From Hydractinia symbiolongicarpus (taxonomy: Eukaryota; Cnidaria; Hydrozoa; Anthoathecata; Hydractiniidae): a DNA stretch of 64,000 nucleotides. Where the stretch lies: contig NC_079880.1 in the NCBI RefSeq assembly GCF_029227915.1, positions 3,970,001 through 4,034,000 on the forward strand, written 5' to 3'. The notes beneath the pieces are model-generated. The model was not told where the DNA came from, did not search any database, and worked only from the letters and a program-made list of their open reading frames with translations. The position numbers and the translations under genes are program-made. This document shows, one piece after another, positions 46,094 to 55,560 of the stretch (its first letter is position 1; every line of letters starts with the position of its first letter).

Positions 46094-47413
46094 TTAATAT
46101 AGTACATCCATAATTTCACCGTTTTGAATATTTAATTGAGCATCCATTATTAGATATATGTAAGCGTTTAAGGATCCCGCTGCCTCGGCCGTCTTTTCAA
46201 CTTGCAGTGTGATGCCCTCGCTCGCATTTTCAATCCGTCGACCAGTCCCGTGTAGTGAGTTTTCATCTATGGTTCTGAAATCCAGCCATAGAGCATATTT
46301 CGTGGTTAGGTAGTCCGCAACCTTCACATCATGTAGTTGCAGATGTTTTTGTATTTCACCGGCGTTGCCATCCCTTTGCTTGCCCTCCGCAAAATACTTG
46401 CAAATTTCACCATAATGCTCAAACGGTTGCATCCCCTGAGCGAAAAGTTGGTTAGGCTTACCCTCAACTATAGCGGATACCTTTTTGATCTTAGGATTGT
46501 AGAACCTTCCTGTATCTCGTTTGTAAGCTTTCTCATCCTCAAACAGAACCAATATGCCCTTCAGAGACTTGCATGGTGTATTGAATGACCAATTCCAAGT
46601 TGTGTCTGACTTATCCACCCTAATTTGTCTATGTCTCAAGAATCTGTCATAGAGCACGGCCATGTTTTGGTATTCATTTGAGATGAATCTGGCAAGTGTG
46701 GGTTGTGTCACAATCTCATATTCGAGAGATATGTTGGAGATTTTGTATTTAGCATCCGGTGCCGGTGCCGTAGCGGAACCTGAAGGTTTGGTAGGTGTTG
46801 ATAACACTACCCTGTCATAATTGTTGAATGTTATCTCATAACACAGCCTATTACCTAATCCGGCCTGATAATAAGGAATCGTGCTATCCAACATTTCGAA
46901 ATCCAGCGGTATGGTGAACTTGTTTTTGTATGCATCATAAATAGCTTTGTCCGCTACCTCCGATGCGTCTTTATCCGCAGCTCCAACTCTCAGTTTCATA
47001 CAGTTTTCTGTACACCCTTCATCAAAGATGATACCTTGTCTTATTGCATTTCTTTTTTCAGACTTGGTTAGCCATAAATCTCTGTAGCACCCGAAAAGGT
47101 CAAAGTCATCAATGCTTAGAATCTCGGTACCCTCGAACTTGATAGCTAGCTTTTTAACAATTGCCCTCCCTATGTTAGAGACCAATGTTCTCTTCGTGTC
47201 AGCTTTTGACTCGAGATCAATGTCGAAACTTATTTTCGAAGTACCGGGAACAATGACATCATCGTTACCTAAATTAGGGAACCTAATCAGAAGTAACTGG
47301 TTCTGATCAATCTCACTTGGGTTGTGAGTGACAATTACTTTTTGATGCGTTCCTTTTACGCCATGTGCGGTTCTAAGTGAACGCTCTGGGTTTAACTTTT
47401 TCCCGTATTCCAT
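46094..47413 (-). CDS. mcp: major capsid protein, double jelly roll
   Basis: 439 residues, open from ATG at 47413 to TAA. It is expected to form the pseudo-hexameric capsomers of an icosahedral particle. Recognisable Polinton capsid features are the N-terminal beta-rich segment with PGTSKISFDIDL (56-67), the region between the two barrels with NEYQNMAVLYDRFLRHRQIR (246-265), TTWNWSFNTPCKSLKGILVL (271-290) and the FYNPKIKKV block (304-312). Relatives in animal genomes are often annotated as F54H12.2-like. The minor capsid gene lies directly upstream and the packaging ATPase directly downstream, the usual morphogenesis cluster. The frame is intact. Confidence 0.92.
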   Translation of the reverse strand: MEYGKKLNPERSLRTAHGVKGTHQKVIVTHNPSEIDQNQLLLIRFPNLGNDDVIVPGTSKISFDIDLESKADTKRTLVSNIGRAIVKKLAIKFEGTEILSIDDFDLFGCYRDLWLTKSEKRNAIRQGIIFDEGCTENCMKLRVGAADKDASEVADKAIYDAYKNKFTIPLDFEMLDSTIPYYQAGLGNRLCYEITFNNYDRVVLSTPTKPSGSATAPAPDAKYKISNISLEYEIVTQPTLARFISNEYQNMAVLYDRFLRHRQIRVDKSDTTWNWSFNTPCKSLKGILVLFEDEKAYKRDTGRFYNPKIKKVSAIVEGKPNQLFAQGMQPFEHYGEICKYFAEGKQRDGNAGEIQKHLQLHDVKVADYLTTKYALWLDFRTIDENSLHGTGRRIENASEGITLQVEKTAEAAGSLNAYIYLIMDAQLNIQNGEIMDVLY

Positions 47414-47468
47414 GCTATTCCATATTACTTTTATTTTATTTTACTTTAATTCGGTTAATGCTACGGTA

Positions 47469-48032
47469 TCATCTGTCCGCCGTATCTCTTATGTGTAGGG
47501 TAACTGTTGTCTTCATACCACCCCATAGCACCTTACCATCCTGACCTGTGACTCTCATGGTAAGTGATTGAAGTAAACCTTTCTTTAGTTTCTTATATTG
47601 CGGATTTTTCGGTTCAATATATGTAAAATCACCACCATACACGGATATATGATATGTCATCAGGTTGTTGCTATATTCACCATCTTTAAGATTTAACGAG
47701 TTATCCAATTCATTAAGATTAAAATGTAGTTCCGTTACACCCTCCATATTGAATATTTTACTCAACTTAGAGTTTCTAGCTAGTTGTGTTGATTTTACAT
47801 CACCTCTCACGATTGAATTCAACTCCCTCCCCGTGTATTGCTGACCCTGTGGTAACCTAACCGTGGTAACTCCATCAGCCAATGGTATATCTATTGGAGC
47901 TGCAACCACATATGTGACATTGTCTGAAAACGTCTCCACGATCGCAACCTCCTTTGTACCATGCGAGTTGTCTATCGGTTGATACAAATAGATTTTCTTC
48001 TCGCTATTTACGTCCTTTATTGTGATATACAT
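47469..48032 (-). CDS. minor capsid (penton) protein, single jelly roll
   Basis: 187 residues. It is expected to form the pentameric vertices. The sequence is beta-strand rich throughout, with motifs typical of Polinton minor capsid proteins: an N-terminal strand series (MYITIKDVNSEKKIYLYQP), ELHFNLNELDNSLNLKDG near the middle, and a C-terminal LTMRVTGQDGKVLWGG followed by TVTLHI. It lies directly upstream of the major capsid gene on the same strand. The assignment rests on position, size and overall pattern, so it is a little less certain than the major capsid. The stop is TGA; the frame is intact. Confidence 0.85.
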   Translation of the reverse strand: MYITIKDVNSEKKIYLYQPIDNSHGTKEVAIVETFSDNVTYVVAAPIDIPLADGVTTVRLPQGQQYTGRELNSIVRGDVKSTQLARNSKLSKIFNMEGVTELHFNLNELDNSLNLKDGEYSNNLMTYHISVYGGDFTYIEPKNPQYKKLKKGLLQSLTMRVTGQDGKVLWGGMKTTVTLHIRDTADR

Positions 48033-48070
48033 TATTATATTAGAGATTGTGAATATATTTAAATCAAAGA
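48033..48070. promoter_or_regulatory. short bidirectional promoter region (minor capsid / 401-aa gene)
   Basis: A 38-bp AT-rich gap between divergent genes. TATTATATTAG (48033-48043) abuts the minor capsid ATG, and ATATATTTAAATC lies before the plus-strand ATG. The 11-mer is shared with 42125-42135. Confidence 0.5.
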
Positions 48071-49276
48071 ATGGATGACATTTTCAGATATAACCCGAGT
48101 GCGACATATAAACCAAATGGAGGGCTGGATCTTCAAATATTGGGCGCTAGGGATCTGTACAAACAGGCCATTATTGTGTCTGAAAGTGGCTCTTTCCCCG
48201 CTTCCCTTCCTAATATTTTTACCAATTATGAACTTAGTCAGAACGCGCAACGTATGAGAATTTGGAATGAGCAACCTTTTAGACTATGGCAAACCCAGCT
48301 AAATTTCGCCACTTGGTGCGCTTCAAGTGCCTGTGGTGTAAGTTCCGAACACCTTAATGATGGTAGATCTATGGTCAGGTCGATATATCGTTTTCATGTG
48401 TATTATCACATTAGACGAATCATTAAGCGCCTGCAAACACCTCTGCCCTTTGAGGATAGTTTCAATCAATACGATAATCCATATTCAAACGAAGAGTTTT
48501 TAAAAATATGTGATGAATATGACGTTGATTCTAATCCTATGAAATACAGGGGGCAATACTTTTTCAGCTCATATCAAAAAAGACGTAACAACTATCCAAC
48601 TCCGGGGTTAAGTTATTTCACAAACGACTCCATGACAAGATGGATTGTGGAAAAATCTAATGGCTTTACAAAAACAGGCCTTGTAAAGATTTCAAGCAGT
48701 GTTAGGGCGTATGCTTATCTTGTTCTTAGTTCTCAGTCCTCGGCACGCTCCTCCATCCTTGGTAATGATTCAAGTGCTCTGACCGCCCAAAGAGTTTTTA
48801 TGAATAACCTTGAGGATATTGTTAACCGTAGGGTCGATATTCAGGAGGACATTAAACGTTATCAGGATACGTTAAACTACGCTTCAAGTAAGGTTGATTA
48901 TTCGGTTGGGCAAGGTATTTATATGATACCTAGTGACATGAATCTCAGAATTAAGACCGGTGTGGTGGGTTACAACAACAAGATTTTGATATCTGGTGCA
49001 GATCTGACCATTGGGATTAATCTAAAGGTTAATGTTATTGAAAAAACAGCTGAATCACATAAAAAGATAACTAAAAAGAAGCCGGTAACACCCGATCATC
49101 CTGATATCCATCCTGATCATCCTGATAAACACATTACCGTACACCACGTGGATACTACAGATAAACACATTACTGCACCTTACCACAAAGATACTCCTCC
49201 TACACACGAAGATGAAAAGATCGCTCTTGTGATTGTTATGACAACAGGTTATTTCATATGGTATTTGTTTAGATAA
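48071..49276 (+). CDS. 401-aa membrane-anchored protein, probable virion component
   Basis: Function unknown; the last gene before the right terminus. Residues 1-330 look like a folded mixed domain, with aromatic-rich segments (MRIWNEQPFRLWQTQLNF, IYRFHVYYHIRRIIKRL, QYFFSSYQKRRNNYPTPG). Residues 341-382 are a low-complexity His/Asp/Pro/Thr linker with DHPDIHPDHPDKHIT-type repeats. Residues 384-399 (IALVIVMTTGYFIWYLF) are a C-terminal membrane anchor. The layout suits a protein displayed on, or tethered to, a membrane. It diverges from the minor capsid gene. The stop is TAA; the frame is intact. Confidence 0.8.
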   Translation: MDDIFRYNPSATYKPNGGLDLQILGARDLYKQAIIVSESGSFPASLPNIFTNYELSQNAQRMRIWNEQPFRLWQTQLNFATWCASSACGVSSEHLNDGRSMVRSIYRFHVYYHIRRIIKRLQTPLPFEDSFNQYDNPYSNEEFLKICDEYDVDSNPMKYRGQYFFSSYQKRRNNYPTPGLSYFTNDSMTRWIVEKSNGFTKTGLVKISSSVRAYAYLVLSSQSSARSSILGNDSSALTAQRVFMNNLEDIVNRRVDIQEDIKRYQDTLNYASSKVDYSVGQGIYMIPSDMNLRIKTGVVGYNNKILISGADLTIGINLKVNVIEKTAESHKKITKKKPVTPDHPDIHPDHPDKHITVHHVDTTDKHITAPYHKDTPPTHEDEKIALVIVMTTGYFIWYLFR

Positions 49277-49507
49277 AGAATGACGTCAATTAAATGTCAA
49301 TCAAGCCAGAATAACAATAGAGAAACAATGCATTCCTTACATACCAAATATCCTTAGCAACGGCTACTTTCGTTTTGAATTTTTTCTTATGTAAACAACT
49401 TTCTGGTATGTAAAATCCTATTGTTATAAGCGTTTGATTGACAGATGGTTTTACAAGATAACAAAAACTGCTTGCGTGTTGTTATTTATTTATGTTTTAT
49501 TATCATT
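49277..49507. repeat. nested inverted repeat in the right non-coding region
   Basis: Non-coding gap between the last gene and the right terminal repeat. Outer arms TGTCAATCAA (49295-49304) and TTGATTGACA (49434-49443), middle arms AACAATAG (49313-49320) and CTATTGTT (49418-49425), and inner arms TTACATACCA (49337-49346) and TGGTATGTAA (49404-49413) are each exact complements in register, giving a ~149-bp fold-back. It could be a 3'-end or replication structure, or the scar of a small inserted element. Confidence 0.75.
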
Positions 49508-49509
49508 GA

Positions 49510-49551
49510 TGGTATTACCACACTGGCAAGAGGACATTATAGACACACATA
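49510..49551 (+). pseudogene. relic of the polB 3' end in the right terminal repeat
   Basis: A short plus-strand stretch encodes GITTLARGHYRHT and a TAA, matching the end of the polymerase frame at the left end. LARGHYR is, to my knowledge, the usual Polinton polymerase terminus. It shows that the terminal repeat includes coding sequence and that this copy keeps the form without the 22-bp duplication. Confidence 0.75.
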
Positions 49552-49576
49552 ACACTATAAATTATAGGACACTGCA

Positions 49577-49646
49577 GGGGAGGGTGGGTGGGGGCCCGGG
49601 GGACGGGGAGGAGGCCAGGGGGACACGGCCGGGGAGGGGGTTTTGG
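49577..49646 (+). other. G-quadruplex motif and G-rich tract in right terminal repeat
   Basis: GGGGAGGGTGGGTGGGG at 49577-49593 is the mirror of the left-end motif. It is followed by further G-runs through 49641 (GGGGGACGGGGAGG and others) in the 53-bp tract found only on this side. The plus strand is the G-rich strand here. Confidence 0.8.
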
Positions 49647-50696
49647 ACAGATATTATAGAGCATGCCCGCTTATTTAACGTAAAGTGGTAAAGTGCACAT
49701 GGATTTTATTGACTCTTCTATCGTTGATTTGACGTGGATGATCTATAAATTGACGTGGAGTGTGCACAACATTATTAATCGCTGTCCTAGGATCCCCATT
49801 TTCCTATCTCTCCCAGGGAGTAAACTCATTTCCCGAACCATTTTTTAAAATTTTTTTTCACCACTAAAACGCATGAGACTTGTAGTTTTCAAAAATGTTT
49901 TCATTTTTGATGAGACGCTGAATAAAAGAAGTTTAATCGCCGGCAAACGAAAACCCGCGATTTCCCGTAAATCCCGGGCTTGGCCCGTATAGTCAAAAGT
50001 ATACAAAGAAAGTACCCAGGGAGTAAACTCATTTCCCGAACGATTTTTTAAATTACTTTTTCACCACTAAAACGCATGAGACTTGTAGTTTTTAAAAATG
50101 TTTTCATTTTTGATGAGACGCTGAATAAAAGAAGTTTAATCGCCGGCAAACAAAAACCTGCGATTTCCCGTAAATCCTGGACTCGGCCCGTATAGTCAAA
50201 AGTATACAAAGAAAGTACCCAGTGAGTAAACTCATTTCCCAAACGATTTTTTAAATTATTATTTCACCACTAAATCGCATCAGACTTGTAGTTTTCAAGA
50301 ATGTTTTCATTTTTGATGAGACGCTGAATAAAAGCAGTTTAATCGCCGGCAAACGAAAACCCGCGATTTCCCGTAAATCCCGGGCTTGGCACGTATAGTC
50401 GAATGTATACAAAGAAAGTACCCTGTGAGTAAACTCACTTCCAGAACGATTTTTTAAATTATTTTTTCACCACTAAAACGCATAAGACTTGTAGTTTTTA
50501 AAAATATTTTCATATTTGATGGGACGCTGAATAAAAGAAGTTTAATCGCCGGCAAACGAAAACCCGCGATTTCCCGTAAATCCCGGGCTTGGCCCGTATA
50601 GTCAAAAGTATACAAAGAAAGTACCCAGGGCGTAAACTCATTTCCCGAACGATTATTTAAATTACTTTTTCACCACTAAAACGCATGAGACTTGTA

Positions 50697-53600
50697 GTTT
50701 TCAAAAATGTTTTCATTTTTGATGAGACGCTGAAAAAAAGAAGTTTAATCGCCGGAAAACTAAAACCTGCAATTTCCCTAAATCCCGGACTCGGCCCGTA
50801 TAGTCAAAACTATACAAAGAAAGTACCAAGGGAGTAAACTCATTTCCAGAACGATTATTTAAATTATTTTTTCACCACTAAAACGCATAAGACTTGTAGT
50901 TTTTAAAAATGTTTTCATTTTGGATGAGACGCTGAATAAAAGAAGTTTAATCGCCGGCAAACGAAAACCCGCAATTTCCCGTAAATCCCGGGCTTGGCCC
51001 GTATAGTCAAAAGTATACAAAGAAAGTACCCAGGGAGTAAACTCATTTCCCGAACGATTTTTTATATTATTTTTTTACCACTAAACGCATGAGACTTGCA
51101 GTTTTTAAAAATGTTTTCATTTTTGATGAGACGCTGAATAAAAGAAGTTTAATCGCCGGCAAACAAAAACCTGCGATTTCCCGTAAATCCTGGACTCGGC
51201 CCGTATAGTCAAAAGTATACAAAGAAAGTACCCAGTGAGTAAACTCATTTCCCAAACGATTTTTTAAATTATTATTTCACCACTAAATCGCATCAGACTT
51301 GTAGTTTTCAAGAATGTTTTCATTTTTGATGAGACGCTGAATAAAAGCAGTTTAATCGCCGGCAAACGAAAACCCGCGATTTCCCGTAAATCCCGGGCTT
51401 GGCACGTATAGTCGAATGTATACAAAGAAAGTACCCTGTGAGTAAACTCACTTCCAGAACGATTTTTTAAATTATTTTTTCACCACTAAAACGCATAAGA
51501 CTTGTAGTTTTTAAAAATATTTTCATATTTGATGGGACGCTGAATAAAAGAAGTTTAATCGCCGGCAAACAAAAACCCGCGATTTCCCGTAAATCCCGGG
51601 CTTGGCCCGTATAGTCAAAAGTATACAAAGAAAGTACCCAGGGCGTAAACTCATTTCCCGAACGATTATTTAAATTACTTTTTCACCACTAAAACGCATG
51701 AGACTTGTAGTTTTCAAAAATGTTTTCATTTTTGATGAGACGCTGAAAAAAAGAAGTTTAATCGCCGGCAAACTAAAACCTGCAATTTCCCTAAATCCCG
51801 GACTCGGCCCGTATAGTCAAAACTATACAAAGAAAGTACCAAGGGAGTAAACTCATTTCCAGAACGATTATTTAAATTATTTTTTCACCACTAAAACGCA
51901 TAAGACTTGTAGTTTTTAAAAATGTTTTCATTTTGGATGAGACGCTGAATAAAAGAAGTTTAATCGCCGGCAAACGAAAACCCGCAATTTCCCGTAAATC
52001 CCGGGCTTGGCCCGTATAGTCAAAAGTATACAAAGAAAGTACCCAGGGAGTAAACTCATTTCCCGAACGATTTTTTATATTATTTTTTTACCACTAAACG
52101 CATGAGACTTGCAGTTTTTAAAAATGTTTTCATTTTTGATGAGACGCTGAATAAAAGAAGTTTAATCGCCGGCAAACGAAAACCCGCGATTTCCCGTAAA
52201 TCCCGGCTTGGCCCGTATAGTCAAAAAAGTATACAAAGAAAGTACCCAGGGAGTAAACTCACTTCCCGAACGATTTTTTAAATTATTTTCTCACCACTAA
52301 AACGCATGAGACTTGTAGATTTCAAAAATGTTTTCATTTTTGATGAGACGCTGAATAAAAGCAGTTTAATCGCCGGCAAACGAAAACCCGCGATTTCCCG
52401 TAAATGCCGGGCTTGGCACGTATAGTCGAATGTATACAAAGAAAGTACCCTGTGAGTAAACTCATTTCCAGAACGATTTTTTAAATTATTTTTTCACCAC
52501 TAAAACGCATAAGACTTGTAGTTTTTAAAAATATTTTCATATTTGATGGGACGCTGAATAAAAGAAGTTTAATCGCCGGCAAACGAAAACCCGCGATTTC
52601 CCGTAAATCCCGGGCTTGGCCCGTATAGTCAAAAGTATACAAAGAAAGTACCCAGGGCGTAAACTTATTTCCCGAACGATTATTTAAATTACTTTTTCAC
52701 CACTAAAACGCATGAGACTTGTAGTTTTCAAAAATGTTTTCATTTTTGATGAGACGCTGAAAAAAAGAAGTTTAATCGCCGGCAAACGAAAATCCGCGAT
52801 TTCCCTAAATCCCGGACTCGGCCCGTATAGTCAAAAGTATACAAAGAAAGTACCCAGGGAGTAAACTCATTTCCCGAACGATTTTTTAAATTATTATTTC
52901 AGCACTAAAACGCATGAGACTTGTAGTTCTCAAGAATGTTTTCATTTTTGATGAGACGCTGAATAAAAGCAGTATAATCGCCGGCAAACGAAAATCCGCG
53001 ATTTCCCGTAAATCCCGGACTCGGCCCGTATAGTCAAAAGTATACAAAGAAAGTACCCAGGGAGTAAACTCATTTCCCGAACGATTTTTTAAATTATTTT
53101 TTCACCACTAACACGCATAAGACTTGTAGTTTTCAAAATGTTTTCATTTTTGATGACACGCTGAATAAAAGAAGTTTAATCGCCGGCAAACGAAAACCGC
53201 CATTTCCCGTAAACCCAGGACTCGGCCCGTATAGTCAAAAGTATACAAAAGAAAGTACCCTGTGAGTAAACTCATTTCCAGAACGATTTTTTAATTTATT
53301 TTTTCACCACTAAAACGCATAAGACTTGTAGTTTTTAAAAATGTTTTCATTTTTGGTGAGACGCTGAATAAAAGAAATTTAATCGCCGGCAAACGAAAAC
53401 CCGCGATTTCCCGTAAATCCCGGCTTGGCCCGTATAGTCAAAAAAGTATACAAAGAAAGTACCCAGGGAGTAAACTCACTTCCCGAACGATTTTTTAAAT
53501 TATTTTTTCACCACTAAAACGCATGAGACTTGTAGTTTTCAAAAAAGTTTTCATTTTTGATGAGACGCTGAATAAAAGAAGTTTAATCGCCGGCAAACGA

Positions 53601-55560
53601 AAACCCGCGATTTCCCGTAAATCCCGGCTTGGCCCGTATAGTCAAAAGTATACAAAGAAAGTACCCAGGGAGTAAACTCATTTCCCGAACGATTTTTTAA
53701 ATTATTTTTTCACCACTAAAACGCATGAGACTTGTAGTTTTCAAAAATGTTTTCATTTTTGATGAGACGCTGAATAAAAGAAGTTTAATCGCCGGCAAAC
53801 GAAAACCCGCGATTTCCCGTAAATCCTGGACTCAGCCCGTATAGTCAAAAGTATACAAAGAAAGTACCCAGGGAGTAAACTCATTTCTCAAACGATTTTT
53901 TAAATTATTATTTCACCACTAAAACGCATGAGACTTGTAGTTCTCAAGATTGTTTTCATTTTTGATGAGACGCTGAATAAAAGAAGTTTAATCGCCGGCA
54001 AACGAAAACCCGCAATTTCCCGTAAATCCCGGGCTTGGCCCGTATAGTCAAAAGTATACAAAGAAAGTACCCAGGGAGTAAACTCATTTCCCGAACGATT
54101 TTTTATATTATTTTTTTACCACTAAACGCATGAGACTTGTAGTTTTCAAAAATATTTTCTTATTTGATGGGACGCTGAATAAAAGAAGTTTAATCGCCGG
54201 CAAACGAAAATCCGCGATTTCCCGTAAATCCCGGACTCGGCCCGTATAGTCAAAAGTATACAAAGAAAGTACCCAGGGAGTAAACTCATTTCCCGAACGA
54301 TTTTTTAAATTATTTTTTCACCACTAAAACGCATGAGACTTGTAGTTTTCAAAAATGTTTTCATTTTTGATGAGACGCTGAATAAAAGAAGTTTAATCGC
54401 CGGCAAACGAAAACCGCCATTTCCCGTAAACGCCGGACTCGGCCCGTATAGTCAAAAGTATACAAAGAAAGTACCCTGTGGGTAAAATCATTTCCAGAAC
54501 GATTTTTTAAATTATTTTTTCACCACTAAAACGCATGAGACTTGTAGTTTTCAAAAATGTTTTTATTTTTGATGAGACGCTGAATAAAAGAAGTTTAATC
54601 GCCGGCAAACGAAAACCCGCAATTTCCCGTAAATCCCGGGCTTGGCCCGTATAGTCAAAAGTATACAAAGAAAGTACCCAGGGAGTAAACTCATTTCCTG
54701 AACGATTTTTTATATTATCTTTTTACCACTAAACGCATGACACTTGTAGTTTTCAAAAATATTTTCATATTTGATGGGACGCTGAATAAAAGAAGTTTAA
54801 TCGCCGGCAAACGAAAACCCGCGATTTCCCGTAAATCCTGGACTCAGCCCGTAGAGTCAAAAGTATACAAAGAAAGTACCCAGGGAGTAAACTCATTTCC
54901 AGAACGATTTTTTAAATTATTTTTTCACCACTAAAACGCATAAGACTTGTAGTTTTCAAAAATGATTTCATTTTTGATGAGACGCGGAATAAAAGAAGTT
55001 TAATCGCCGGCAAACGAAAACCCGCGATTTCCCGTAAATCCTGGACTCAGCCCGTATAGTCAAAAGTATACAAAGAAAGTACCCAGGGAGTAAACTCATT
55101 TCCCAAACGATTTTTTAAATTATTATTTCACCACTAAAACGCATGAGACTTGTAGTTCTCAAGAATGTTTTCATTTTTGATGAGACGCTGAATAAAAGCA
55201 GTATAATCGCCGGCAAACGAAAACCCGCGATTTCCCGTAAATCCCGGGCTTGGCACGTATAGTCGAATGTATACAAAGAAAGTACCCTGTGAGTAAACTC
55301 ATTTCCAGAACGATTTTTTAAACTATTTTTTCACCACTAAAACGCATAAGACTTGTAGTTTTTAAAAATGTTTTCATTTTTGATGAGACGCTGAATAAAA
55401 GAAGTTTAATCGCCGGCAAACGAAAACCCGCAATTTCCCGTAAATCCCGGGCTTGGCCCGTATAGTCAAAAGTATACAAAGAAAGTACCCAGGGAGTAAA
55501 CTCATTTCCAGAACGATTTTTTAAATCATTTTTTCACCACTAAAACGCATAAGACTTGTA
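50697..55560. repeat. 4.86-kb higher-order satellite unit, copy A
   Basis: Repeated at 55561-60424 with an offset of exactly 4,864 bp (about 24 monomers) and very few differences. Markers include CAAAAAAGTATAC near 52221 and 57085, TCAAAATGTTTTC near 53133 and 57997, and AATGATTTCATT near 54960 and 59824. Within it, a stretch of about five monomers is itself repeated at roughly 1.0 kb. Confidence 0.88.

Larger units (their letters stand above)
34307..49811. mobile_element. Maverick/Polinton DNA transposon (polintovirus-like), 15.5 kb
   Basis: Self-synthesising DNA transposon with terminal inverted repeats beginning AGAGATAGG, short flanking CCCAG repeats, and the Polinton gene set: protein-primed family B polymerase, DDE integrase, HerA/A32-type packaging ATPase, double-jelly-roll major capsid and minor capsid proteins. 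The 15,505-bp length is normal for the family (about 15-20 kb). It sits inside a satellite monomer. Every gene is intronless and gaps are short, which is virus-like. polB and integrase carry in-frame stops, so the copy is probably non-autonomous, while the particle genes remain open. No maturation protease gene was found. Confidence 0.97.
49508..49811 (-). repeat. right terminal inverted repeat (304 bp)
   Basis: Reverse complement of the left terminal repeat, ending in CCTATCTCT at 49811. It has a 53-bp G-rich tract (about 49594-49646) missing on the left, and only one copy of the 22-bp unit. Its inner edge carries a relic of the polB 3' end on the plus strand (GITTLARGHYRHT, from about 49510). 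Confidence 0.93.

Noticed and set aside
49434-49691. An 85-codon plus-strand frame in the right terminal repeat as a gene
   Set aside because: It crosses the fold-back and G-rich repeat, is in a different frame from the polB relic there, and has no counterpart at the left end.
34301-49816. A standard 6-bp target duplication
   Set aside because: Only CCCAG (5 bp) matches on both sides; the sixth base differs, so a 6-bp duplication would need a later change.
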